Shown: positions 1 through 8,070 of the stretch, in pieces
Layout of the letters: the number at the start of each line of letters is the position of its first letter
Position numbering within the stretch: the stretch's first letter is position 1
Assembly (NCBI GenBank): GCA_003241685.1
Contig: QFPJ01000050.1
Span: 1-30,293 of the forward strand
Reading direction: 5' to 3'
Origin: Sphingopyxis macrogoltabida
GTDB lineage: Bacteria; Pseudomonadota; Alphaproteobacteria; Sphingomonadales; Sphingomonadaceae
Length of the DNA stretch: 30,293 nt
Notes under the pieces: generated by a model
What the model was told of the DNA's origin: nothing
What the model saw: the letters and a program-made list of their open reading frames with translations, nothing else
Database searches by the model: none
Program-made: the position numbers and the translations under genes

Positions 1-66
1 CGGACTTGATCCGGGGTCCATGACTTCGGCGCCGTCGTGGATCCCGGATCAAGTCCGGGATGACGA
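1..66. repeat. Palindromic intergenic repeat, copy 1
   Basis: The first 15 bases and positions 43-57 are perfect inverted complements (CGGACTTGATCCGGG against CCCGGATCAAGTCCG), separated by a spacer holding GGGTCCATG. The same framework occurs in the same orientation at 929-995 on the other side of clpP. It resembles short REP-like intergenic elements; the left edge is cut by the window. Confidence 0.75.
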
Positions 67-150
67 CAGAGAGCAGACGAATGTCCCCTTCCCACCCCAT
101 AGTCGACGTACAGGCGACGCATCCCGATCCGTCTCGCCGCGATTTGCCCC

Positions 151-179
151 CTTGAAACCCTCCGCCTTGCCGCCGATGT
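151..179 (+). promoter_or_regulatory. Putative sigma-32 (heat-shock) promoter of clpP
   Basis: CCCTTGAAA ends at 157 and CCGATGT spans 173-179, close to the known RpoH pattern CTTGAAA - 13 to 17 bases - CCCATNT. The spacer is 15 bases and the predicted start site lies about 60 bases before the clpP ATG. ClpP is a classical RpoH target, which supports the assignment; the match was made by eye. Confidence 0.6.
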
Positions 180-246
180 AGGATCGCGCAAGGGGCAGCC
201 CGCCGGTCCTCGGCGCGGCAACCCATGATGAAGGACGAATTTACCG

Positions 247-897
247 ATGATCGACCCGCTCGCCGCCCTTGTTCCCGTCGTCGTCGAACAGACGAGCCGC
301 GGCGAACGCAGCTTTGACATCTTCTCCCGCCTGCTGCGCGAACGGATCGTCTTCGTCACCGGGGAGGTCGAGGACAATATGGCCTCGCTGATCGTTGCCC
401 AGCTCCTGTTCCTCGAATCGGAAAATCCGAAGAAGGACATCTATATGTACATCAACTCGCCGGGCGGCGTCGTCACGGCGGGCATGGCGATCCACGACAC
501 GATGCAATATATCCGCCCGCGCGTCGGCACCGTCTGCATCGGCCAGGCGGCATCGATGGGCAGCTTTCTGCTCGCGGCGGGCGAACCGGGGATGCGCGTC
601 GCGCTGACCAACGCCCGCGTCATGGTGCACCAGCCGTCGGGCGGCGCCCGCGGCATGGCGTCGGACATCGAGATTCAGGCCAAGGAAATCCTGCGCATCC
701 GCAAGCGGATGAACGACCTGTACGTCAAATATACCGGCCGCAGCCTGAAAGAGATCGAAAAGGCGATGGACCGCGACACCTTTCTGGAGGCCGACGAGGC
801 CAAGGCCTTCGGCCTGGTCGACCATGTGTACGACCGCCGTCCCGGCGCGATCGAAGCTGACGCACCGAAGGATGTGAGCGAGGGGCCGACGCCCTGA
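247..897 (+). CDS. clpP: ATP-dependent Clp protease proteolytic subunit ClpP
   Basis: This is the serine peptidase subunit of the cytosolic Clp protease, which forms a double-heptamer chamber fed by ClpX or ClpA. The 216-residue length is normal for the family. The catalytic triad is visible as Ser103 (in QAASMG), His128 (in VMVHQPSGG) and Asp177 (in DRDTF), with the same spacing (25 and 49) as the E. coli mature-protein triad 97/122/171. The MIDPLAALVPVVVEQ start is typical of alphaproteobacterial ClpP, and AAGGA precedes the ATG. clpX follows 257 bases downstream with its own putative promoter, so the two are neighbours but are probably transcribed separately. A sigma-32-like promoter lies upstream. 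Confidence 0.97.
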   Translation: MIDPLAALVPVVVEQTSRGERSFDIFSRLLRERIVFVTGEVEDNMASLIVAQLLFLESENPKKDIYMYINSPGGVVTAGMAIHDTMQYIRPRVGTVCIGQAASMGSFLLAAGEPGMRVALTNARVMVHQPSGGARGMASDIEIQAKEILRIRKRMNDLYVKYTGRSLKEIEKAMDRDTFLEADEAKAFGLVDHVYDRRPGAIEADAPKDVSEGPTP

Positions 898-928
898 TTT
901 TTCGAGGACCACTCCCTTCCCGTCACCC

Positions 929-995
929 CGGACCCTATCCGGGGTCCATGGACGCAAGCGGCGCCATGGATGCCGGATCAAGTCCGGCATGACGA
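929..995. repeat. Palindromic intergenic repeat, copy 2
   Basis: This is a second copy of the element at 1-66, in the same orientation. It shares ATCCGGGGTCCATG at its left part and CCGGATCAAGTCCGG followed by ATGACGA at its right end. It sits just after clpP, where its stem could also act on the 3' end of the transcript. Confidence 0.75.
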
Positions 996-1067
996 AAATG
1001 GGGTCTGGTAACCGCGTTTCGTGATGCCGTCGGGGCGATCTGTCGCCGTGCGGGACATTGAAGCCAT

Positions 1068-1099
1068 GTCACCCAATTGCCATATTGTAATTGGGTGAC
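1068..1099. promoter_or_regulatory. Perfect 11-bp palindrome over the clpX -35 region
   Basis: GTCACCCAATT (1068-1078) and AATTGGGTGAC (1089-1099) are perfect inverted arms separated by 10 bases. The right arm overlaps TTGTAA (1085-1090), which with TAGGAT (1107-1112, 16-base spacer) forms a plausible housekeeping promoter for clpX. No T tract follows, so a protein-binding operator is likelier than a terminator. The binding protein is unknown. Confidence 0.55.
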
Positions 1100-1154
1100 C
1101 GGGGGCTAGGATAAAGGAATCGGCGCCCCATTCGGGTCTGCCAAAGGATATTAT

Positions 1155-2423
1155 ATGACGAAATTGAGCGGCTCGGACAGCAAGAGCACTCTTTACTGCT
1201 CCTTCTGCGGCAAGTCGCAGCATGAAGTCCGCAAGCTGATTGCCGGACCGACCGTGTTCATCTGCGACGAATGCGTCGAACTGTGCAACGACATCATCCG
1301 CGAAGAGATCAAGGGCGGGGTCGCCGCGCGCAAGGACGGCGCGGTGCCGACGCCGCTCGAAATCTGCCAGCATCTCGACAATTATGTGATCGGCCAGAAC
1401 AAGGCCAAGCGCGTGCTGTCGGTCGCGGTGCACAATCACTACAAGCGGCTCGCCAATTCGGGCCGCGGCGACGATGTCGAACTGGCCAAGTCGAACATCC
1501 TGCTCGTCGGCCCGACCGGCAGCGGCAAGACTTTGCTCGCCCAGACGCTCGCGCGCTTCCTCGACGTGCCTTTCACCATGGCCGATGCGACCACGCTGAC
1601 CGAGGCGGGCTATGTCGGCGAGGATGTCGAAAATATCATCCTGAAGCTGCTGCAGGCCAGCGACTATAATGTCGAAAAGGCGCAGCGCGGCATCGTCTAT
1701 ATCGACGAGATCGACAAGATCAGCCGCAAGGCCGAAAACCCGTCGATCACCCGCGACGTGTCGGGCGAAGGCGTGCAGCAGGCGCTGCTCAAGCTGATGG
1801 AAGGCACGACCGCCAGCGTTCCGCCGCAGGGCGGCCGCAAGCATCCGCAGCAGGAATTCCTGCAGGTCGACACGACGAACATCCTGTTCATCGCGGGCGG
1901 CGCCTTTGCCGGCCTGGAAAAGATCATCGGCGACCGCCTGCAGGGCAAGTCGATCGGTTTCGGCGCGCATGTCGCCGGCCCCGACGAGCGCCGCGCCGGC
2001 GAAGTGCTGAAGAATATCGAGCCCGAGGATCTGTTGAAATTCGGCCTGATCCCCGAATTCGTCGGCCGCCTGCCGGTCATCGCGACGCTCGAGGATCTCG
2101 ATATCGACGCGCTGGTCAAGATTCTCGGCGAGCCCAAGAACGCGCTGGTCAAGCAGTATAAGAAGCTGTTCGACCTGGAAGAGGTCGGCCTGACCTTCAC
2201 CGACGACGCGCTGGTCGCGGTCGCCAAGAAGGCGATCGAACGCAAGACCGGCGCGCGCGGGCTGCGCTCGATCGTCGAGGCGATTTTGCTCGACACCATG
2301 TTCGACCTGCCCGACCTGACCGACGTGGTCGAGATCGTCGTCGACAAGGACGTCGTGGAGGGCCGCAAGGACCCGGTGCGCGTCTATGCCGACAAGGCGA
2401 AGGAAGCCGGCGACGCCGCCTGA
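1155..2423 (+). CDS. clpX: ATP-dependent Clp protease ATP-binding subunit ClpX
   Basis: This AAA+ unfoldase recognises tagged substrates and threads them into ClpP. At 422 residues it is full length. The N-terminal C4 zinc finger (Cys15, Cys18, Cys37, Cys40) binds adaptors and substrates. The Walker A motif GPTGSGKT is at residues 119-126, followed by the Walker B stretch VYIDEIDKI. The conserved KHPQQEF and IPEFVGRLP (ClpP-contacting IGF loop region nearby) and the sensor-II GARGLRSI follow. It sits directly downstream of clpP, the usual bacterial order. A palindrome at 1068-1099 suggests separate regulation. No anomalies are seen. Confidence 0.98.
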   Translation: MTKLSGSDSKSTLYCSFCGKSQHEVRKLIAGPTVFICDECVELCNDIIREEIKGGVAARKDGAVPTPLEICQHLDNYVIGQNKAKRVLSVAVHNHYKRLANSGRGDDVELAKSNILLVGPTGSGKTLLAQTLARFLDVPFTMADATTLTEAGYVGEDVENIILKLLQASDYNVEKAQRGIVYIDEIDKISRKAENPSITRDVSGEGVQQALLKLMEGTTASVPPQGGRKHPQQEFLQVDTTNILFIAGGAFAGLEKIIGDRLQGKSIGFGAHVAGPDERRAGEVLKNIEPEDLLKFGLIPEFVGRLPVIATLEDLDIDALVKILGEPKNALVKQYKKLFDLEEVGLTFTDDALVAVAKKAIERKTGARGLRSIVEAILLDTMFDLPDLTDVVEIVVDKDVVEGRKDPVRVYADKAKEAGDAA

Positions 2424-2511
2424 GTCGCGACTCCGGCGGGCATCCCACCGGTTTCAGCGCGCAACCATGTTGCATTGCAGCAACAGTCATCCGGAAAAAC
2501 GCATCGCCGGC

Positions 2512-2520
2512 TGTGGATAA
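2512..2520 (-). other. Isolated perfect DnaA-box sequence
   Basis: TGTGGATAA on the plus strand reads TTATCCACA on the minus strand, the exact E. coli DnaA box. Only this one copy is seen, between clpX and the receptor gene, so it does not mark an origin. It could be a chance match or a site for DnaA acting as a transcription factor. Confidence 0.35.
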
Positions 2521-2591
2521 CTTTCAGCCGGCGACGCAAAAGCGTGTCTTTTAGCCGATCGCGCGGGCGGTAAAGCGCGCGCGGCTTGCAC

Positions 2592-2610
2592 TGTCACATT
2601 TGCTGTCACA
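2592..2610 (+). repeat. Direct repeat TGTCACA upstream of the receptor gene
   Basis: TGTCACA occurs at 2592-2598 and 2604-2610, a 12-base period, about 95-110 bases before the receptor ATG, next to TTGCAC (2586-2591), which could be a -35 element. It may be a regulator-binding direct repeat; no factor is assigned. Confidence 0.3.
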
Positions 2611-2703
2611 ATCGTGCCACATGCGGGCTTCAGGGGCGCTCGCAGGTCTTGGCGCGCCCCTTGTCGCGCGTCGGCCGACTGCAGATATAGGGGACATCCT
2701 GAC

Positions 2704-5700
2704 ATGAAACTTCGTTATTCGATCGCGGCTAGCCTGATGGCGATCAGCGCCGCCACGGTCATTGCGGCGCCGGCGCAGGCGCAGCAGATCACGACCGGCA
2801 TCCAGGGCCAGGTCAACGACGACAGCGGCGCCGCGATCGCGGGCGCGACCGTCGTCATCACCGACACCCGCACCGGCGCGTCGCGCACGATCACGACGGG
2901 CGCCGACGGCCGCTTCACCACGTCCGGCCTGACCACCGGCGGCCCCTACACCATCTCGGCCAACGCCGATTCCTATGAAGGCCAGTCGGTCACCGATGTC
3001 TTCACCACGCTGCAGGGCAATACCTCGCTGAGCTTCGCGCTGTCGTCGGGCGGCGGCGAAATCGTCGTCACCGGCACCCGCGTGCGCGTGACGCAGCTCG
3101 AAGTCGGCCCGGGCACCAGCTTTACCACCGAAGTTCTGGCCAGCGCGCCGTCGTTCAACCGCGACGTTCGCGATATCATCCGCCTCGACCCGCGCGTCAG
3201 CCTGGATCGCGACGATGGCGGCTCGGGCCAGGACCGCATCTCGTGCCTCGGCGGCAACGACCGCGGCAACGCCTTCACCGTCGACGGCATCAGCCAGGGC
3301 GACGTCTATGGCCTGAACGACACCGGCTTCTCGTCGCGCTCGTCGACCCCGCTCCCCTATGACGCGGTCCGCGAAACGCAGGTGCAGTTCGCGCCGTTCG
3401 ACGTCGATTACGGCTCGTTCACCGGCTGTGCGATCAACGTCGTGACCAAATCGGGCACCAACGATTACAAGTTCGGCGGCTTCTTCGAATATTCCGACAA
3501 TGGCATGCGCGGCGACAAGCTGCCCGGCATCGCCCAGCTGCCGCCGATCAAGGCCGACAAGCGTTGGGGCGTGTGGGCCGGCGGCCCGATCATCAAGGAT
3601 CGCCTGTTCATCTTCGGCGCTTACGAGCATCAGGAAGCCGGCCAGTCGCAGGACGACGGTCCGGTCGGCGGCGGCTATGCCAATGAACAGACCGGCATCA
3701 CCGTCGATCAGTTCAACGAAATCTCGCAGGTGCTGCGCGACGTCTACGGCGTCGACACGGGCCCGCTCGTCACCAATCGCCCGTTCAAGAACGACCGCTA
3801 TTTCGGCCGTCTCGACTGGCAGATCAACGACGACCATCGCCTGGAGCTGACCTATCAGCGTCTGGAAGAAGGCTCGACGCGCGCCGACGACCTGTTCACC
3901 GGCACCTCGCCGCAGGCCATCGGTCTCAACACCTTCTACACCAGCGGCACCAAGTCGGACTATTATTCGGGCCGCCTCTATTCGCAGTGGACCGACAATT
4001 TCTCGACCGAACTGCGCTATTCGCGTTCGGAAGTCACCGACCGGCAGGACCCGATCGGCGGCGGCGAAGCGCAGTCGGCGAACCCGATCCCGCGCATCAT
4101 CGTCGGCATCGACAACCCGACCGGCATCGACGGCGCGATCCTCGCCGGCCCCGGCAACTCGCGTTCGGCGAACGATCTGCGTACCAACATCGATCAGTAT
4201 CGCGCCGTCGCACGGCTGGTCAGCGGCGCGCATGAACTGAAGGTCGGTGTCGAAATGAACCGCGCCGACCTGTTCAACCTGTTCGTCCAGAATGCGACCG
4301 GAACGCTGGTGTTCCGCAACATCAACGACCTGCGCGCCGGCCTGCTGTCGCCCGGTTTGGGCAACAACCAGACGAGCACGACTGCCGGCAACGTCATCAG
4401 CGGCCAGACCGAAGGCGCCTTTGGCAACTTCTCGGCGACCGGCGACGTCAACGATGCCGCCGCGGCCTTCAAGCGCGACATCTACACCATCTTCGCGCAG
4501 GACGATTGGCAGGTCAGCGACCGGCTGAGCGCGGTGATCGGCGTTCGCGCCGACTGGTACGGCGGCGGCAAGCCCGCGCTGAACTCTGTGTTCCTGCAGC
4601 GCTATGGCTTCCCGAACACCACGGGATTCAGCAACCTCGACCCCGTCATCATGCCGCGCCTCGCGCTGACCTATGACATGGACGACTTCGCGGTCTTCGG
4701 CCGGCCGAAGCTGACCGCCGGCGTCGGCATCTTCTCCGGCGGCGACCCTGTCGTGTGGTTCGGCAACGCGTTCCAGAACGATGGCCGCGGCTTTGCCACC
4801 GGCAGCACGCAATCGACGAACTGCCCGACCGGCCAGGTCAGTGTGCTGACAGGCGGCCAGTTCACCGGCGTTCCGGCCTGTATCCAGGCGGATGGCGTCA
4901 ATCAGGCCGCCCGCGGCCTTGGCGATACCCAGTCGATCAGCCCCGACATCAAGATGCCGACGGTGCTGCGCGCCAACATCGGTTTCTCGTCGGAACTGAA
5001 TTTCGCCCCGTCGGGCTTCTTCAGCGGCTGGAACCTGAACCTCGACTATATCTACAGCAAATATCGCGATCCGCTGACGATCGTCGACCTGTCGCAAACG
5101 GTGGATCCTCGCCTTGGCGTCAACGGTTTGACGATCGATGGTCGGCCGATCTATCGGTCGATCGATCCGAACGCGACGGGCTGTAACGCCGAATTGGTGG
5201 GCCTGAACCCGGGCCCGGTTTTCACCGGCGTCACCGCCGCCTGCTTCAACACCAGCCGCGACGACGAACTGCAGCTGACCAACGCGGGCAGCTATCGCAG
5301 CCACAACGCGTCGTTCATCCTGTCGAAGACGTTCAACGGCGGCCTGTTCACCGAGAACGGCAATGTCGATTTCAACGTCGGCTATGCCTACACCGACTCG
5401 CAGGATCGGCGGAGCATGTACAATTCGACGGCCGGGTCGAACTATGACCTGGTCGCCGCCTTCGATCGCCAGAACCCGGCGGCGTCGCGCGGTTTCTATG
5501 AAAGCCGTCACAACATCTCGACGCGCCTCGCCTTCCGCGAGGAATTCTTCGAGGATCTGTCGACCCGCTTCGCGATCAGCTTCATCGCGCGTTCGGGCCG
5601 TCCGTACAGCCTGACCTTCGGCGGCACGACGCAGTTCAACGACAGCGCATCGGGCAGCGACAACGCGCTCGCCTATCTGCCGACCGGATTGACCGACCCG

Positions 5701-6138
5701 AACGTCTCGCCCTCGTCGACCATTTCGGCGGCGAACATGCAGGCGCTGGTCGATTACATCAACGACACCGGCTGTGCGAAGAAGTATATCGGCACGACCG
5801 TTCCGCGGAATACCTGCTCGAACGACTGGTATTTCGACATGGACCTGTCCTTCTCGCAGGAAATTCCGGGTCCGGGCCGCCTGTTCGGTCGCAACGACAA
5901 GCTGAAGCTTTATGCGACGATGGACAATTTCCTGAACTTCCTCGACAGCGGCTGGAACGTCCAGAATCGCCGCAACTTCGCGGGGCTGCAGGACATTGCC
6001 ACGGTCAGCGGCGTCGATGCGCAGGGCCGTTACATCTTCACCGGCTTCAATGGTGCAGGCAGCATCGCCGACGACAACGGCATCAACGTGTCGTCGTCGG
6101 TGTGGCGCCTGAAGGTGGGCGTGTCGTACGAATTCTGA
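2704..6138 (+). CDS. Oar-like TonB-dependent outer-membrane receptor with carboxypeptidase-regulatory-like domain
   Basis: This is a 1144-residue outer-membrane beta-barrel receptor, probably for TonB-energised uptake of an unknown ligand. The ATG at 2704 is chosen because it begins a clear Sec signal peptide (MKLRYSIAASLMAIS, cleavage after AQA near residue 27); a longer frame starting at GTG 2614 has no such feature. Residues about 30-115 form a carboxypeptidase-regulatory-like fold (TGIQGQVNDDSGAAIAGATV). The plug domain follows (IVVTGTR, then NAFTVDGISQGDVYG and INVVTKSGTN), with two cysteines in RISCLGG and FTGCAIN that might pair. The remainder is strand-rich barrel and ends in VSYEF, a typical aromatic C-terminal outer-membrane assembly signal. 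The ligand cannot be read from sequence. The gene ends at a strong terminator. Confidence 0.93.
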   Translation: MKLRYSIAASLMAISAATVIAAPAQAQQITTGIQGQVNDDSGAAIAGATVVITDTRTGASRTITTGADGRFTTSGLTTGGPYTISANADSYEGQSVTDVFTTLQGNTSLSFALSSGGGEIVVTGTRVRVTQLEVGPGTSFTTEVLASAPSFNRDVRDIIRLDPRVSLDRDDGGSGQDRISCLGGNDRGNAFTVDGISQGDVYGLNDTGFSSRSSTPLPYDAVRETQVQFAPFDVDYGSFTGCAINVVTKSGTNDYKFGGFFEYSDNGMRGDKLPGIAQLPPIKADKRWGVWAGGPIIKDRLFIFGAYEHQEAGQSQDDGPVGGGYANEQTGITVDQFNEISQVLRDVYGVDTGPLVTNRPFKNDRYFGRLDWQINDDHRLELTYQRLEEGSTRADDLFTGTSPQAIGLNTFYTSGTKSDYYSGRLYSQWTDNFSTELRYSRSEVTDRQDPIGGGEAQSANPIPRIIVGIDNPTGIDGAILAGPGNSRSANDLRTNIDQYRAVARLVSGAHELKVGVEMNRADLFNLFVQNATGTLVFRNINDLRAGLLSPGLGNNQTSTTAGNVISGQTEGAFGNFSATGDVNDAAAAFKRDIYTIFAQDDWQVSDRLSAVIGVRADWYGGGKPALNSVFLQRYGFPNTTGFSNLDPVIMPRLALTYDMDDFAVFGRPKLTAGVGIFSGGDPVVWFGNAFQNDGRGFATGSTQSTNCPTGQVSVLTGGQFTGVPACIQADGVNQAARGLGDTQSISPDIKMPTVLRANIGFSSELNFAPSGFFSGWNLNLDYIYSKYRDPLTIVDLSQTVDPRLGVNGLTIDGRPIYRSIDPNATGCNAELVGLNPGPVFTGVTAACFNTSRDDELQLTNAGSYRSHNASFILSKTFNGGLFTENGNVDFNVGYAYTDSQDRRSMYNSTAGSNYDLVAAFDRQNPAASRGFYESRHNISTRLAFREEFFEDLSTRFAISFIARSGRPYSLTFGGTTQFNDSASGSDNALAYLPTGLTDPNVSPSSTISAANMQALVDYINDTGCAKKYIGTTVPRNTCSNDWYFDMDLSFSQEIPGPGRLFGRNDKLKLYATMDNFLNFLDSGWNVQNRRNFAGLQDIATVSGVDAQGRYIFTGFNGAGSIADDNGINVSSSVWRLKVGVSYEF

Positions 6139-6161
6139 TCGTCCGGCAACCGAACGAAAAG

Positions 6162-6192
6162 AAGGGCGCGGAAGGAGACTTCCGCGCCCTTT
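6162..6192. terminator. Strong bidirectional intrinsic terminator
   Basis: A 13-bp perfect stem (AAGGGCGCGGAAG at 6162-6174, CTTCCGCGCCCTT at 6179-6191) encloses a GAGA loop. T-rich sequence follows on the plus strand (TTTGCTTTG) and also on the minus strand (CTTTTCGTT). It lies between two convergent genes, so it should end both transcripts. Confidence 0.88.
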
Positions 6193-6257
6193 GCTTTGTC
6201 GGATGACCGCGGCGGGATGCCGCTACGCGTCGCGGCGCGGCCGGCCGCGTCGGGCGG

Positions 6258-7130
6258 TCAGCTATGGTCGGCGTTTTCGTAGAATTGCTGAATGATCCGC
6301 CACGCATCCTCCGCCTTTTCGACGAAGGTGAAGAGCTTCAGGTCGCGGGCGCTGATCACGCCTTCCTCGACCAGCGCCTCGAAATTGACGACGCGGTGCC
6401 AGAATTGCTTGCCGAACAACAGGATCGGGATCGGCTTGATCTTGCCGGTCTGGATCAGCGTCAGCAGTTCGAACATCTCGTCGAACGTCCCGAAGCCGCC
6501 CGGAAACACCGCGACCGCGCGCGCGCGCAGCAGGAAGTGCATCTTGCGCAGCGCGAAATAGTGGAACTGGAAGCTGAGCGACGGGGTGACATAGCGGTTC
6601 GGCGCCTGTTCGTGCGGCAGCACGATGTTCAGACCGATCGATTCGCGTCCTTCGTCGGCCGCGCCGCGGTTCGCCGCCTCCATGATCGACGGGCCGCCGC
6701 CCGAACAGACGACGAAGTGGCGGCACCCCTTGTCATCGCACGGATATTGGCTCGCGAGCCGCGCCAGCTGGCGCGCCTCGTCATAATATTTCGCCTTGGC
6801 CTTGAGCCGGCGGGCGATGTTGCGCGACGGATCGTCGGTCGCCGCCGTTTCCAGCGCGTCGGCGGCGGCGGGTTCGGGAATTCGCGCCGAGCCATAGATG
6901 ACCAGCGTCGATTCGATCCCCGCCTCGTCGAGCAGCAGTTCGGGCTTCAGCAGTTCGAGCTGGAACCGGACCGGCCGCAAATCCTCGCGCAGCAGAAAGT
7001 CGGTGTCCTGGAAGGCCAGCCGATAGGCCGGGTCCTGCGTCTGGGGGGTGGTCGTCGCCTGCTTGGCGAATTGCGCGTCGTCCTTTGCCTTGTGGAAACG
7101 CGAACGATGGGGTTGTTTGTCTTTTGCCAT
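6258..7130 (-). CDS. LOG family (TIGR00730-type) Rossmann-fold protein
   Basis: The protein carries the two hallmarks of the LOG/'lysine decarboxylase-like' family: GGGPSIMEAANRGA and PGGFGTFDEMFE. These form the phosphoribohydrolase site that acts on nucleoside 5'-monophosphates in characterised cytokinin-activating members. At about 290 residues it is longer than the minimal LOG proteins because of an N-terminal extension rich in charged residues. ATG 7130 (MAKDKQPHRSRF) is preferred; a TTG at 7166 in the same frame would add 12 residues and cannot be excluded, since neither start has a strong Shine-Dalgarno. The true bacterial substrate is not predictable here. It is convergent with the receptor gene and codirectional with the extensin-like gene upstream. 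Confidence 0.9.
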   Translation of the reverse strand: MAKDKQPHRSRFHKAKDDAQFAKQATTTPQTQDPAYRLAFQDTDFLLREDLRPVRFQLELLKPELLLDEAGIESTLVIYGSARIPEPAAADALETAATDDPSRNIARRLKAKAKYYDEARQLARLASQYPCDDKGCRHFVVCSGGGPSIMEAANRGAADEGRESIGLNIVLPHEQAPNRYVTPSLSFQFHYFALRKMHFLLRARAVAVFPGGFGTFDEMFELLTLIQTGKIKPIPILLFGKQFWHRVVNFEALVEEGVISARDLKLFTFVEKAEDAWRIIQQFYENADHS

Positions 7131-7193
7131 TGGCGGACGGCTAGCCGCTTCGCGGGACTTTGCCAAGACGGCCGCCCTTTGCGCGGGGCCCGC

Positions 7194-7898
7194 TCAACGG
7201 CAGAAGCCGTTTCCGCCCATGTCGAAATGGAAATGGTCGTGATGCGCGGCATTGTATTCGGGGCCCAGGACCGTGCCGAAGCGGCGGCAGGCCGATTTGT
7301 GCAGCGCGCGCAGAAACTCCTGCGATGGGCGATCGGCATTCCAGTGCGTCTTGAGGGCGATACGGCGTCCGTCCGCCAGAACGAAGGCCGACACGTCGAC
7401 CGCGTTAGAATAGGCGTGCTGCGACAGGCGTCCCGACCGGCCGCCATAGATGTTGCGGCAGCTGTAGGTGCCGAAGGTTTCGATCTTCACCACGTCCTGC
7501 CCGAAAAACTTCCGTGCCGCGGGCTTGACCGCATATTGCGCCCAAGCCGCGAAATTGCGCGCCAGCGGACAGGTCATCGCACCGAGATTGGTCGTCGGCG
7601 TACCGATGTCGAGCAGCTTCACCGCGTCGATCGAACTGCACCCGCCGCCATGATCCTGATTGGGCAGCGGCGTGAAGCGCACCCCGGCCTGTTGCAGATC
7701 GGCCGCGCATTGCCGCGCCTCGGGGCTGGTGAAGGACGGCGTTCCGGTCGTCATCTGCGGCCGTTTCGGCGTGGTGACGCTCGCCTGTTTGCGATCGCCG
7801 CGCTTCATCACTTCGGGGGCGCCGAAACAGGCGGAGAGCGACAGCGCCGCGACCATCGCGACCATCACCCGGGGCTGGAGAAATGTCGGAAGTGCCAT
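7194..7898 (-). CDS. Extensin-like C-terminal domain lipoprotein (putative LAS-type metallopeptidase fold)
   Basis: This 234-residue envelope protein starts at ATG 7898; an upstream TTG at 7907 is less likely. The N-terminal hydrophobic segment ends in LSLSAC, a lipobox, so it is probably a lipoprotein. The C-terminal half matches the bacterial extensin-like family: GGGCSSIDAV, CPLARNFAAW, and the signature SQHAYSNAVDVSAF with HHDHFHFDMG near the end. The H-x6-D and H-x-H arrangement recalls M15/LAS peptidoglycan peptidases, suggesting a zinc site and a cell-wall role; this is inference from motif similarity. Four to six conserved cysteines probably form disulfides in the periplasm. It reads toward the LOG gene 63 bases away, but an operon is not certain. 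Confidence 0.85.
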   Translation of the reverse strand: MALPTFLQPRVMVAMVAALSLSACFGAPEVMKRGDRKQASVTTPKRPQMTTGTPSFTSPEARQCAADLQQAGVRFTPLPNQDHGGGCSSIDAVKLLDIGTPTTNLGAMTCPLARNFAAWAQYAVKPAARKFFGQDVVKIETFGTYSCRNIYGGRSGRLSQHAYSNAVDVSAFVLADGRRIALKTHWNADRPSQEFLRALHKSACRRFGTVLGPEYNAAHHDHFHFDMGGNGFCR

Positions 7899-8011
7899 GC
7901 CCGTCAATTTACCGACGATATGGTTAACAAGCCGTATACCCTTGGCTCGGCCTGCCGATAATTTCGCACGGACGGCGCAATTTGTTTGACAGGCGGCGCC
8001 CGCGCCTTAAA

Positions 8012-8064
8012 CGCGGCGCCGGGCCACGCGGTCCCAACGCCGCGCGTGCTCTCTGTAAGGAGAG
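8012..8064 (+). promoter_or_regulatory. serC leader hairpins with sequestered Shine-Dalgarno (serC RNA-motif-like)
   Basis: Two stems precede serC. The first pairs CGCGGCG (8012-8018) with CGCCGCG (8038-8044). The second is CTCTCT-GTAA-GGAGAG (8049-8064), a 6-bp stem with a GNRA-type tetraloop whose 3' arm is the ribosome-binding site, ending 6 bases before the ATG. A TTGACA at 7986-7991 could be the -35. A serC RNA motif is known upstream of serC in alphaproteobacteria; membership here is inferred from position and shape. Confidence 0.5.
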
Positions 8065-8070
8065 TTTGAC

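Noticed and set aside
2505..2525. Replication origin suggested by the DnaA box
   Set aside because: Only one box, no AT-rich unwinding region and no dnaA, parAB or other origin-linked genes nearby.
2551..5511. A 986-codon open frame on the minus strand opposite the TonB receptor
   Set aside because: It is antisense to a receptor with signal peptide, plug motifs and C-terminal YEF. Its product is Arg/Ala/Val/Asp-rich with no domain, as expected of a shadow frame in GC-rich DNA.
6264..7961. A 565-codon plus-strand frame across the LOG and extensin-like genes
   Set aside because: It spans two well-recognised minus-strand genes and their intergenic gap, and its product has no recognisable motif.
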